From CAZVPF01 sp964628195 (GTDB lineage: Bacteria; Planctomycetota; Phycisphaerae; Sedimentisphaerales; Anaerohalosphaeraceae), in assembly GCA_964628195.1 (NCBI GenBank), contig CAZVPF010000046.1:1-19563 (forward strand): a stretch of 19,563 nt of DNA, given 5' to 3'. Position numbers and translations under genes: made by a program. Positions 1 to 6,356 of this stretch are shown here, in pieces. The first letter of the stretch is position 1. Every line of letters starts with the position of its first letter. Under the pieces are notes generated by a model. The model saw only the letters and a program-made list of their open reading frames with translations, did no database searches and was not told the origin of the DNA.

Positions 1-667
1 CTACAATAAGCCGCCATTCGGCATTCGGGCAGTTCTCAAGTATCTTATGGGCCATATCAGCGGTTACGAAAAAGAATTTGTTTTTATTGGCCCGGACTGC
101 AACCGGCTGTTTCATAAACGGGTTCTTCTCGATTATTCCCGCCTCGATCGCTCCGTGACAGAATTGCCGGGCAAGCCCTATGCACCGCCGGGCTGTATTC
201 TCGTTCAGCTTCACAACCGTCTTGAGATATATCTTGAAGTCCTTGCCGCTCTGGATCGTGAGTTCGTCCAGGTATTCATTCGGGAAAAACGCTGCCAGCT
301 TATCAGCGGTATTTCTCATACGCCGCCTGGTGACCGCCTTTACGTCTTTCCGCCGCTCGATGTAATGATCTACCCATCCCGACACTTTCCAGCGGTTAGC
401 GTCCGGCCTTTCCGCTGCAAGCCCCAGCTTCTCAAGCCGTTTCCTAAGACCGTCCGGGACACCCTCAAGCCATTCCGCCGTTGCTGCCGACAAGCCGCCC
501 CCTGTGCTGTGCCTGATAAGTTCCTCGATGTGGTTCTGTGCATTAATGGCCTGCTTCTTCGATAAGCGGCCAAGGCGTATCTTCGGCCTGCTCTCTGCCT
601 CATTCGGTGAAAGCTGGACTGTCCAGCGGTTACCTTTTTGCCCCTGTGTTTTGATTAGACTTGCCAT
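1..667 (-). CDS. Tyrosine recombinase/phage integrase, N-terminal part (cut by window edge)
   Basis: Site-specific tyrosine recombinase expected to integrate and excise the element. The minus strand reads open for 222 codons from ATG 667 to the window edge. Residues 1-55 form a basic N-terminal arm with RLGRLSKKQAINAQNHIEEL, typical of planctomycete integrases. Residues about 92-185 are the helical SAM-like core-binding domain (WVDHYIERR, then an RRCIGLARQFCHGAIEAG helix and KNPF). Residues 196-222 begin the catalytic domain (FFFVTADMAHKILENCP, then EWRL). The catalytic R-H-R-Y residues lie beyond the edge, so activity cannot be judged. The start ATG sits inside the 3' end of the XRE gene (38-bp overlap), preceded by AAAGGG at 7-nt spacing, which suggests coupled translation. 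Confidence 0.88.
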   Translation of the reverse strand, partial: MASLIKTQGQKGNRWTVQLSPNEAESRPKIRLGRLSKKQAINAQNHIEELIRHSTGGGLSAATAEWLEGVPDGLRKRLEKLGLAAERPDANRWKVSGWVDHYIERRKDVKAVTRRRMRNTADKLAAFFPNEYLDELTIQSGKDFKIYLKTVVKLNENTARRCIGLARQFCHGAIEAGIIEKNPFMKQPVAVRANKNKFFFVTADMAHKILENCPNAEWRLIV

Positions 668-866
668 TTTTCTGCCCTTTTTTTGTGAGTTCATAGCCGA
701 AATAATTCAATAACGCTTCGGCTGTTTTGTTAGCTAAATCATAATCGCCGGTGCTGTTTTTTAACCGGCTCAAAACTGCATTATCTATGCCCGTATCTTT
801 TGAAACCCGATACATGCTTTTGTCTGTCCTGTGCAGTTCTTTTCGGATTGTTTTTAGCATATTCAT
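630..866 (-). CDS. Small XRE-type helix-turn-helix DNA-binding protein
   Basis: A 78-aa protein. Residues about 17-60 (MYRVSKDTGIDNAVLSRLKN, then LANKTAEALLNYFGYEL) match the lambda-repressor/XRE HTH pattern: a recognition helix around NAVLSRLKN and a final helix like those of small planctomycete regulators. The tail (TKKGQKNGKSNQNTGAKR) is basic and disordered. The start ATG 866 has AAGGT about 6 nt upstream. The 3' end overlaps the integrase start by 38 bp, so the two genes are probably co-expressed. By position it could be a repressor or an integration/excision regulator; the sequence does not decide which. A dyad at 887-913 just upstream is a possible operator. Confidence 0.8.
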   Translation of the reverse strand: MNMLKTIRKELHRTDKSMYRVSKDTGIDNAVLSRLKNSTGDYDLANKTAEALLNYFGYELTKKGQKNGKSNQNTGAKR

Positions 867-886
867 AGTATTACCTTACCTGTATA

Positions 887-913
887 TATGTTTCATGTCA
901 AATAAAAAACATA
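887..913. promoter_or_regulatory. Inverted repeat upstream of the XRE gene, possible operator
   Basis: TATGTTT (887-893) and AAACATA (907-913) are perfect inverted 7-mers separated by 13 bp. They lie 20-47 bp upstream of the XRE gene start. A TTGACA hexamer on the minus strand lies between them, but no convincing -10 at the right spacing was found. Autoregulation by the XRE protein is a guess from position. Confidence 0.35.
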
Positions 914-1027
914 AACCATTTTTTTAAATGTATGTAAAGTCGCATATTTTTTTTATGCAAGCGACCGCTGCGCGGGATTTCCTAACCCGCAGGGGGGTAT
1001 TTGCCAGGAAGGACCCGAAGTATAAAG

Positions 1028-1118
1028 CATTGTAAAATATGAACTTACAGAAAAAGCGTGTTTTGGGGTATAGACTGCAATATTTTCCGCGTCTTATCAT
1101 AAAGTCATATTTTACATG
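1028..1118. repeat. Long imperfect inverted repeat
   Basis: The arm at 1028-1046 (cattgtaaaatatgaactt) and the arm at 1102-1118 (aagtcatattttacatg) are reverse complements apart from one extra base at each of two places. The 55-bp spacer between them contains GTGTTTTGGGGTATAG. No protein-coding explanation is visible. It could be an operator pair, a recombination-associated site or an RNA structure. Confidence 0.45.
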
Positions 1119-1153
1119 GGTTTACAAAACATCTCTTTGTCTTGGTTAATAAT

Positions 1154-1185
1154 GGGGGGACAGGGCAACGCACCCGGCCCCCCCC
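1154..1185 (-). terminator. Strong G/C hairpin downstream of the coiled-coil gene, possible terminator
   Basis: Six Gs (1154-1159) face eight Cs (1178-1185), with an inner GGGC/ACCC-like stem between them. It lies 23 bp past the stop of the coiled-coil gene at 1208. No U-tract follows on the minus strand (ATTATTAACC), so it may pause or stabilise the RNA rather than act as an intrinsic terminator. Confidence 0.35.
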
Positions 1186-1207
1186 TCAACAAGGAGATAC
1201 ATGAGAC

Positions 1208-1885
1208 TTATACGCTGCTTCCCACCTGGGCAATATCTATTTCGGGTAATTCATCGTCGCTGTCTTCCTCGTCTTCGTCGTCACCCGGTTCCTCTGCCGC
1301 TTCAATGGTTTGTTTGTCCGGTTTGGGGGCCAGCCTTTCAATAAATTCCGCAAGCGAACCATCGACATATTTCCCCCCCATATACCGGCGCTCGGGATAA
1401 GTCTCATTCCATCGCCCGGCTGGTTTTTCCCCGCCGAGATGTGCAGCGGCTTCACGCCTGAAAACATCAAGGACCTGCAAGCAGCCTATTAACTCTTTAG
1501 CCTGCTCGATACATTCCGATGTAAGCTGATTGTATATTTCATCAAGTTCCGCAAGAATGGCCTTAGATTTTTCTCGTATCAAGTTTTCTTTCTGCTCTCT
1601 GATCACACTTAAAGCATTTACTGCGAGTCCCCTTTTGTGGTCCTTAGCGCATATTTCCCCGGAATAATCCCGAATATGCGAAACTTCGTCCAGGTCCCCC
1701 CGCCTGACCGTTTCTTCGAGCAGCTTTTCATCGGCGCCGACCCTTTCAAGTTCAAGCTGCTTGATTTGCTCATCAATAAGTGAAATTTGTCTTTTCAGGT
1801 TCAGTTCTTTTTCCGCAAGTGCTTTGTATTCCGGCAATTCGGTTACATACGGAATTTCTTCAAGTTTTTTGGCTGTTTGTTGCAT
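1208..1885 (-). CDS. Coiled-coil protein with acidic tail, unknown function
   Basis: No family recognised. The 225-aa protein begins with a charged helical region (residues about 15-125) of coiled-coil character, for example KELNLKRQISLIDEQIKQLE. A short conserved-looking segment follows (about 160-180, ETYPERRYMGGKYVDG), and a strongly acidic tail lies at 187-215 (GDDEDEEDSDDELPEID). The start was chosen at ATG 1885: GAAAGGA lies 6 nt upstream, whereas the longer reading begins with TTG at 1900 and would place this ribosome-binding site inside the gene. It lies 24 bp after the primase-helicase and is probably in the same transcript. A structural or accessory role in replication of the element is a guess from position only. 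Confidence 0.72.
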   Translation of the reverse strand: MQQTAKKLEEIPYVTELPEYKALAEKELNLKRQISLIDEQIKQLELERVGADEKLLEETVRRGDLDEVSHIRDYSGEICAKDHKRGLAVNALSVIREQKENLIREKSKAILAELDEIYNQLTSECIEQAKELIGCLQVLDVFRREAAAHLGGEKPAGRWNETYPERRYMGGKYVDGSLAEFIERLAPKPDKQTIEAAEEPGDDEDEEDSDDELPEIDIAQVGSSV

Positions 1886-1909
1886 TTTAAATCCTTTCAA
1901 AAAAAGTTA

Positions 1910-3655
1910 TTATTTTGTGATAAGCCCATATTCATAAAGCGTTAAACTTTCGCTGTTAAACTCACAAGCCAGGCTCATGCCGTGCCCCCTGCTGTTCCTC
2001 GCTTTCAAAACATGCAGGGTCCTATTGTGCTGCTGTTCATCTGTCCCGCAAGCCATACGAACCTTGCTTGATTTCGGCCTATGGTTTTCCAGCCATAGGA
2101 TTGTTTGTGAAAAACGTGCATAAGCCGCTGAACCGGCAAGGCTTGTCATGTCCGGCAGGCTCATGGTTTTACTCGGATGTGTGACCAAAACAACCGAACA
2201 CCCGTACCCAGTGGCTGTCCTTTTGATTTGCTGCAAAAAGAAGTTGTCTTCAATCCAGGGCTTAGGGTTTTGTGCTGCCGCTGTTACCGGGTCGATACAT
2301 ATTACCCTATACCCCCTTTCCGCTCGTTCCTGGACCCATTCTGCGAGCTGTTCAAGGGTAAGCTGTATATCCGGGCAGGCCCACAAACAGCGGCCCATCT
2401 TTTCAAGAAATTCCTCATTTTCGGAATATATCCGCCTTGCCTCGTGCGGGTTCGCCCTGATCCAGTCCGGGTCTGTAAACTCCGCCTGCCCTGACCGCTG
2501 GGCTATGGCCCGCATAAGGTGAAAGTCTCGATCTTCTTCAAGCTCGAAAATACAAGCCCTGGTCCCGCTTTCTAGCCATTTGGACAGGGCCTGCAAAACC
2601 ATAAAGGATTTTGACGCGCCCGGGCTGCCGCAAATTAACGTTACAGTCCCCGGCATTAGTGCTTTTGTCAGGCTCGATGTAGTTACCCAGGGCAACGGGA
2701 CCGCTTCAAGTTTCCCGCTTATTATCGCCTCTAACCTGTCTGAAACCCCGGCTGCTATTCCCTTAGGCTTTGCCCCCTGCAAAACGTTGTAAAGCTCTGT
2801 GCGGATCTCAAGCCCCGCTGTTTTAGCTTGCTCTATAAAGTCCGCCGCGTCTTCTTTTTGCAGCAAGTCAAGGTCCGCTGGTTCAATCGCTGAAATTCTC
2901 GGTGCGGGTTCGAGCTTTTCAAGTATTTCCTCGACTTGTTTCATGTGCTTTCGACCTGCTTTGTCATTATCAGGCCACAAAATAAGGTTTTTCCCCGCAA
3001 GCGGCTGCCAGTCCGCATGACCGGCCTTGCCTGCTCCGCCCGGTGATGTTGTCGCTGTAATTCCCTGTTCGTGAAGTGCATGGACACACTTTTCCCCCTC
3101 TACGATAACGACCGTATCCGCTGCCCGTATCCTGACCCGGTTATAAACAGGCCAGGGCTTTTCCGGGCCTTTCATCTCGAAACCCCCGGCCCCGCATGGA
3201 CGGGCCTGCCGAAATGTTTTGCCGCTCGGGGTCTGGGCACGCAAGACGATCATGTCGGGCTTGTTTGTGTCCGGATTTGTGTAAAGGTAAACCGCTTCTG
3301 TCCCGGGTAAAGCGGCTTTGAGTTCTTCAATGGTTTTGAATGTTTTTGCCAGTCGTTCGGTGCTGCTTTTTTGTCCGCCGTATTTCGGCCCAGGTCCGCC
3401 GCTGTGGGCTTTTAATACCTGCTCGATGGTTTTACCCTCGTTCCGTGCGATAACGTCAAATACTGAACCAGAGGCCCCGCACGATTGACATTTGAACCGC
3501 CAGTGCCCGGCTTCGGTCATGTAAATGCCCGCTGACGGTTTGTGATCCTCGTGAAACGGACATCTAAAATACTTGCCCCTGAATTCCGCCCCTGCCCGCT
3601 CAAGCTCGGAAATTAAATACGACCTGTCCCGCTTTTTGGTTTCGGCCTCGCTCAT
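1910..3655 (-). CDS. Primase-helicase: CHC2 zinc finger, Toprim and RecA-like (RepA/AAA_25) ATPase
   Basis: Replication protein of the phage/plasmid primase-helicase type, 581 aa. Residues 32-59 form a CHC2 zinc finger (C32, H35, C56, C59; RCPFHEDHKPS). A Toprim domain spans about 180-235 (VVIVEGEKC with E186; LWPDNDKAG with D229 and D231). A RecA-like ATPase fills about 325-540: P-loop GSPGASKS (343-350), Walker B VICIDP (451-456) and VTHPSK (491-496). The P-loop has Ser where Gly usually precedes the Lys. Toprim and ATPase in one chain indicate combined priming and unwinding for the element's own replication. Its ATG overlaps the stop of the replication protein gene as ATGA (3652-3655), so the two are translationally coupled. 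Confidence 0.9.
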   Translation of the reverse strand: MSEAETKKRDRSYLISELERAGAEFRGKYFRCPFHEDHKPSAGIYMTEAGHWRFKCQSCGASGSVFDVIARNEGKTIEQVLKAHSGGPGPKYGGQKSSTERLAKTFKTIEELKAALPGTEAVYLYTNPDTNKPDMIVLRAQTPSGKTFRQARPCGAGGFEMKGPEKPWPVYNRVRIRAADTVVIVEGEKCVHALHEQGITATTSPGGAGKAGHADWQPLAGKNLILWPDNDKAGRKHMKQVEEILEKLEPAPRISAIEPADLDLLQKEDAADFIEQAKTAGLEIRTELYNVLQGAKPKGIAAGVSDRLEAIISGKLEAVPLPWVTTSSLTKALMPGTVTLICGSPGASKSFMVLQALSKWLESGTRACIFELEEDRDFHLMRAIAQRSGQAEFTDPDWIRANPHEARRIYSENEEFLEKMGRCLWACPDIQLTLEQLAEWVQERAERGYRVICIDPVTAAAQNPKPWIEDNFFLQQIKRTATGYGCSVVLVTHPSKTMSLPDMTSLAGSAAYARFSQTILWLENHRPKSSKVRMACGTDEQQHNRTLHVLKARNSRGHGMSLACEFNSESLTLYEYGLITK

Positions 3656-4383
3656 GCAAGCCCCGCTTCCTGAAGTATTGCTTCGGCCTGCTGTGCTGTC
3701 GGTGCATTATCCTGTATGAATTTATCGAAAAAAGCCGCTTCCCGCCCGCTGTCAAACCGTCCAGGCTGATTTTTGCTCTCGATCGCCGCCGGTCCGCACC
3801 TGGATAACCACCCGTTCAAAAATTTCGGCATTCCCCGTTTTGTTTTCCGCCTTTTCGGATTGTCGATCAGCCACTGCCCGGCCTTGCGTAGTTCAGCCCC
3901 GATGTCCTTGCCCGGATATGTCCTGCGGTACTGGTCAAGTTTGGCCTGAGGCAATTGCCAGTGCTCACATGTCTTCAAAACGAACACGAAATTTGTTGTT
4001 GTAGTCTGGTTAAATAAGTCTGTCTGGTTCGGGTCCGAGCTTCGGACCGCTTCCGGTCCGGGCTTCGGACCGCCGCCGGTCTGGGTTTCGGACCGGTCCG
4101 GTTCTGCAGCCGGTAGGATTTCCGGACCGCTTTTATAATGGTTGGATTTGCCATTGCCCCGGCGTTCGACGTTTAACATTCCCTTTGCTTCAAGCCGTCT
4201 TATCGAATTGCAAATGGTATCCCCCGCAAGCCCTGTTTTCCGTGCAAGGCTTCTTTTGCCAGGCCAGGCTGCGCCATTACTGCCGATGTGATCGAGTATG
4301 ACCGCGTAGATAATTTTATCTGTCGCGCGCAGGTCCCGCCGTGCAGCTAATCCCTGCGACAATTTATAAAAACGTTCTTTCAT
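3652..4383 (-). CDS. Winged-helix replication protein (phage O/DnaD-like role inferred)
   Basis: A 243-aa protein. Residues about 18-83 form a winged helix-turn-helix: TDKIIYAVILDHIG, then SLARKTGLAGDTICNSIRRL, then GMLNVERRGNGKSNHY. Residues about 85-125 are a Pro/Gly/Ser linker, and the C-terminal part contains GQWLIDNPKRRKTKRGMPKF followed by LNGWLSR, a signature seen at the end of phage replication proteins. Lying directly before the primase-helicase with an ATGA overlap, it is a good candidate for the origin-binding or helicase-loading partner. The start was set at ATG 4383 (AAAAGG upstream) rather than TTG 4437, because the upstream stretch looks like another coding frame. The linker DNA carries a repeat array (4032-4129). 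Confidence 0.8.
   Translation of the reverse strand: MKERFYKLSQGLAARRDLRATDKIIYAVILDHIGSNGAAWPGKRSLARKTGLAGDTICNSIRRLEAKGMLNVERRGNGKSNHYKSGPEILPAAEPDRSETQTGGGPKPGPEAVRSSDPNQTDLFNQTTTTNFVFVLKTCEHWQLPQAKLDQYRRTYPGKDIGAELRKAGQWLIDNPKRRKTKRGMPKFLNGWLSRCGPAAIESKNQPGRFDSGREAAFFDKFIQDNAPTAQQAEAILQEAGLA
4032..4129. repeat. Iteron-like dyad repeats inside the replication gene, candidate origin
   Basis: GGTCCG (or GGTCTG) starts at 4032, 4055, 4078 and 4095. CGGACC starts at 4043, 4066, 4089 and 4123. Copies 1 and 2 are full 23-bp units with about 20 of 23 bases equal; copy 3 keeps the first 17 bp and closes as the perfect palindrome CGGACCGGTCCG (4089-4100). Each unit is itself an interrupted dyad, GGTCCG-5 bp-CGGACC. 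A 23-bp period is not a multiple of three, so it does not encode a protein repeat. A T/A-richer flank lies at about 3985-4022. Phage lambda places its dyad iterons likewise inside gene O; the origin role here is inference. Confidence 0.6.
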
Positions 4384-4549
4384 TTTTTGTTGCTGCCTTT
4401 TGGGGTCCGGGAATATTCTGCAAATACCGCCTGACAACCAGGCCCAGCGGTTCGGGCTGCCGAAGACGCAGGGCCTGCTTTATCGCCGCCTGCCGAAGAC
4501 GCAGGGCCTGATTTGCGGTCCGGAATTCGTTTTCTGTTTTGGCCCGCAT
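4364..4549 (-). CDS. 61-aa basic ORF coupled between the AlpA-like and replication genes
   Basis: The start ATG 4549 overlaps the stop of the AlpA-like gene as TAATG, and the ORF ends 20 bp inside the start of the replication gene, so the three frames tile the transcript without a gap. The product (MRAKTENEFRTANQALRLRQ..., 61 aa) is basic and contains QALRLRQ twice, 11 residues apart, reflecting the 21-bp direct repeat at 4457-4510. No family recognised. It could be a real coupled gene or only a translated spacer that hands ribosomes to the replication gene. No separate Shine-Dalgarno is evident. Confidence 0.42.
   Translation of the reverse strand: MRAKTENEFRTANQALRLRQAAIKQALRLRQPEPLGLVVRRYLQNIPGPQKAATKNERTFL
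4457..4510. repeat. 21-bp direct repeat, period 33
   Basis: A perfect 21-bp sequence beginning CTGCCGAAGACGCAGGG occurs at 4457-4477 and again at 4490-4510. The spacing of 33 bp equals 11 codons, so the duplication stays in frame in the 61-aa ORF (QALRLRQ twice). It looks like a recent tandem duplication. Confidence 0.85.
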
Positions 4550-4737
4550 TAAGCAAGGTCCTGCGGCTTGCAAGCCAGAATAAAATCCGCAAGGTCCTCG
4601 ATGTCATACCGGACAGACCGCCCCAGCCGGACCGCCGGTAACTTGCCCTCTTTGGTCAAGCTGTATAAAGTTCGCTCCGAGATTGCCAGCTGTGCAGCAG
4701 CTTCTTTGGGTTTGAGTAGTTTTGTGCCTGTTTCCAT
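4549..4737 (-). CDS. AlpA/excisionase-like MerR-type HTH protein
   Basis: A 62-aa protein matching the small HTH_17/AlpA-Xis class. LKPKEAAAQLAISERTLYSL (8-27) is the helix-turn-helix, followed by the wing GKLPAVRLGRSVRY (31-44) and the closing helix DIEDLADFILAC (45-56). Proteins of this class act as excision directionality factors or as activators of satellite and prophage operons. ATG 4737 has AAAGG at 8-nt spacing. It is the first gene of the replication block, preceded by a 178-bp gap with repeats, and its stop overlaps the next start as TAATG. Whether it is an excisionase or a transcription activator cannot be told from sequence. Confidence 0.82.
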   Translation of the reverse strand: METGTKLLKPKEAAAQLAISERTLYSLTKEGKLPAVRLGRSVRYDIEDLADFILACKPQDLA

Positions 4738-4870
4738 TTTTTACGCCTTTCAAAAGAAAAAGATAACTGTTTACCTATAGGCGCGCAGTTGCAGAAAAGA
4801 GGCATATTTTTTCTTTGCGGGAACTCGTAACGCTTTGCGGGGAAAAGGCTTAAAATTCTTAAAAATTTTT

Positions 4871-4903
4871 ATTGCATTGCAGTTGCAATAAGTTTGCAAT
4901 AAG
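4871..4903. promoter_or_regulatory. Repeated TTGCAATAAG motif upstream of the alpA-like operon
   Basis: TTGCAATAAG occurs at 4883-4892 and 4894-4903 with an 11-bp period, about one helical turn. ATTGCA (4871-4876) and TGCAAT (4884-4889) form an additional dyad. The motifs lie 134-166 bp upstream of the AlpA-like start, beside an AT-rich tract (4849-4871). They are candidate binding sites for an element-encoded HTH protein. No clear promoter hexamers were resolved here. Confidence 0.4.
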
Positions 4904-4915
4904 CATTAAATGCCG

Positions 4916-5563
4916 TTAATCTATGCCGTCAACATCGGATGTGCCATCTTCTTGCTTCGTTCTGAGTCCGGGTCTGGGGGTTCCCGTGTTTATTGCTATA
5001 GCTTCTTTCCAGCCAGGATTTCGGCATACAGTGGACGCACTAAGCCCTAATTCTTTGCCTATGCTTTCGCAGGTAAGGCCTGGGTTTTCTGTTTTCATCT
5101 TGCATATCTGGAGTGTTCGTTCCTGTTTGCGGTCAAACTGTGGGCTTTGTTTCGCTTGCTCCTGTTTTTTATGCGACGGAATGACGAACTGGGCGGAAAG
5201 TTCGTGCTTAATGACCGAAATTTTTTCCGCCAACTGCCTGAAGTCCTCTTTGTAACAGTCACATATACCGTTGATTGTTCCCCAATTGTCATTACCTCGC
5301 TTCTTCTGTGATTGAAGCAAATCGGAAGCGTAATATGATTTTTCTTCAATAGCCGAAAGAAGTGATACTGTTTCTCGCAAAAGCCCGATACCATCTCCGG
5401 TTTTGTTATTTTTTATGTAGGATATTAATTCCCTACTTTTGTTATTAATGGCCTTTAAGTCTTCAATATGACGGTCAAAACCTTTTTTGCCCGTTACAGT
5501 CCAAACGGTCCAGGCTCCCATTTGACCGCTTAGATATTCAAGTTCACCAAAAAGGTTTTCCAT
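4916..5563 (-). CDS. Hypothetical protein with C-terminal helix-turn-helix
   Basis: No family recognised. In this 215-aa protein, residues about 30-125 are mostly helical and charged (HIEDLKAINNKSRELISYI, LLRETVSLLSAIEEKSYYAS). Residues about 147-190 look like a helix-turn-helix: RTLQICKMKTENPGLTCESI then GKELGLSASTVCRNPGWKEA, a pattern of replication-terminus or Sigma-70 region 4-like HTHs. The tail is acidic. ATG 5563 is preceded by AGAAAGGAC, a good ribosome-binding site. A role as DNA-binding regulator of the element is inference. Confidence 0.7.
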   Translation of the reverse strand: MENLFGELEYLSGQMGAWTVWTVTGKKGFDRHIEDLKAINNKSRELISYIKNNKTGDGIGLLRETVSLLSAIEEKSYYASDLLQSQKKRGNDNWGTINGICDCYKEDFRQLAEKISVIKHELSAQFVIPSHKKQEQAKQSPQFDRKQERTLQICKMKTENPGLTCESIGKELGLSASTVCRNPGWKEAIAINTGTPRPGLRTKQEDGTSDVDGID

Positions 5564-5686
5564 CGTCTGTCCTTTCTCTTGGGCTGCCCAGGGCCAAAAA
5601 CCGGAGGACAGACAGACCGGCCCCGGCCCCGAACACTCGCCGTCCGTCGACGGCTGCCCATTATTGAATTGCCAAAAACATATTTG

Positions 5687-5737
5687 ATTTTACAGCGGTT
5701 TTGCACGCCCGCAAGCGGTAAAGCCGCTAAAGCCGCT
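5687..5737 (-). promoter_or_regulatory. Possible promoter and tandem operator upstream of the 215-aa gene
   Basis: On the minus strand TTGCGG (5714-5709) and TAAAAT (5692-5687) are spaced 16 bp, a fair -10 but a weak -35. Immediately upstream, AAAGCCGCT is repeated in tandem (5720-5728 and 5729-5737), with an inverted AGCGGT at 5714-5719. The layout resembles an operator abutting a promoter. The leader to the ATG at 5563 would be about 115 nt and contains the palindrome CCGTCGACGG (5644-5653). Confidence 0.35.
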
Positions 5738-5784
5738 TTCAACTAACAAAATAACCTGCCCTTTTTGCGCTAACCGTATATTTT

Positions 5785-6066
5785 TCAACAACTTAACAGG
5801 TGATTTTTAACCTCTGAAAACTTCGTGAAAGCCCTTTCCCCGCCACCGGGCAAAAGAACAGACAAGGCCCACTTTCCCGGTTTGGCTCCATTCTCAACGG
5901 AAAAGCAAGCGTCAACCATGTTTTTGAGCAGCTTCTTTGCCTTTTCACCTTGGGTATCCCCCCGCCGGATAAAAGCTGCAATTACCTTTATTGCTTCAGA
6001 CGGCATTTCCTGGAGTTTGCTGCATGAGTTCGCAATGATCTGGTCCGACTTCTTTTGTTGGCACAT
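5785..6066 (-). CDS. Hypothetical 93-aa protein of the accessory element
   Basis: No family recognised. The protein is small and mostly helical in its first half (KLQEMPSEAIKVIAAFIRRG then EKAKKLLKNMVDACFSVENG). Its second half, PGKWALSVLLPGGGERAFTK, looks like a short strand-and-loop segment. ATG 6066 has GAAAGGTG about 9 nt upstream, which supports real translation. It lies between two other small genes in the same direction, 68 bp after the 73-aa gene. Confidence 0.62.
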   Translation of the reverse strand: MCQQKKSDQIIANSCSKLQEMPSEAIKVIAAFIRRGDTQGEKAKKLLKNMVDACFSVENGAKPGKWALSVLLPGGGERAFTKFSEVKNHLLSC

Positions 6067-6106
6067 AACTAAACACCTTTCACCAATTAAACATTAACTA
6101 TCTACC

Positions 6107-6123
6107 AGCGGCCCGTTGCCGCT
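6107..6123. other. Small intergenic hairpin
   Basis: AGCGGC (6107-6112) pairs with GCCGCT (6118-6123) across a 5-nt loop, between the 73-aa and 93-aa genes. No T-run follows on either strand, so intrinsic termination is unlikely. It may be a processing or stabilising structure. Confidence 0.35.
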
Positions 6124-6134
6124 TTGGGTCTGGA

Positions 6135-6356
6135 TTATCCCCCCTCGATGATTTTGATTATCCGCTGTTTCTGCTCTGTCGACAGGCTCGGCCATGCCTC
6201 GATGATCTTCTGCAATTCCGGGCATTTTGTCGTTTCGTGCACCGGATCATGCACCCTTTTGCTTTGGGGGGTGTTTGGGGTGTTGGCTGTAAACCCTTTG
6301 TTTTTATGACCTTGTGACGATTTTTCAGAAAAAAGTTCGAGTCCAGCCCGGCCCAT
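6135..6356 (-). CDS. Hypothetical 73-aa protein, last gene at the right end of the element
   Basis: The open frame begins after a TAG at 6410. ATG 6356 was preferred (GGAAAGG nine nt upstream) over GTG 6401, which has no ribosome-binding site. The product MGRAGLELFSEKSSQGHKNK... is low-complexity and polar in its first half. It ends with the compact helical motif ELQKIIEAWPSLSTEQKQRI, followed by IKIIEGG. From memory, similar AWP-L-P/S endings occur in small ORFs or integrase-like tails of planctomycete elements. Function unknown. It may be the remnant of a longer gene. Confidence 0.5.
   Translation of the reverse strand: MGRAGLELFSEKSSQGHKNKGFTANTPNTPQSKRVHDPVHETTKCPELQKIIEAWPSLSTEQKQRIIKIIEGG

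Larger units (their letters stand above)
867..1207. other. 341-bp intergenic region with hairpins, no gene seen
   Basis: This gap separates the coiled-coil gene from the XRE/integrase pair and carries no convincing ORF. It contains an AT-rich stem GCATA/TATGC around a T-run (942-958), a GCGGG/CCCGC stem (972-990), a long imperfect inverted repeat (1028-1118) and a G/C-run hairpin (1154-1185). The AT-rich part next to the XRE gene probably holds its promoter. Confidence 0.5.

Noticed and set aside
47..603. Overlapping ORFs on both strands within the integrase region
   Set aside because: They are shadows of the minus-strand integrase frame, which is open to the window edge and has a recognisable integrase sequence.
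1201..1344. Plus-strand 47-aa ORF with an AAGGAGATACATG start
   Set aside because: It has a good-looking ribosome-binding site, but the frame is antisense to the 3' end of the coiled-coil gene, Arg/Pro-rich and without features; probably chance.
5530..5742. 70-aa minus-strand ORF overlapping the start of the 215-aa gene
   Set aside because: Arg/Pro-rich composition, no ribosome-binding site, and it covers the leader and promoter region.
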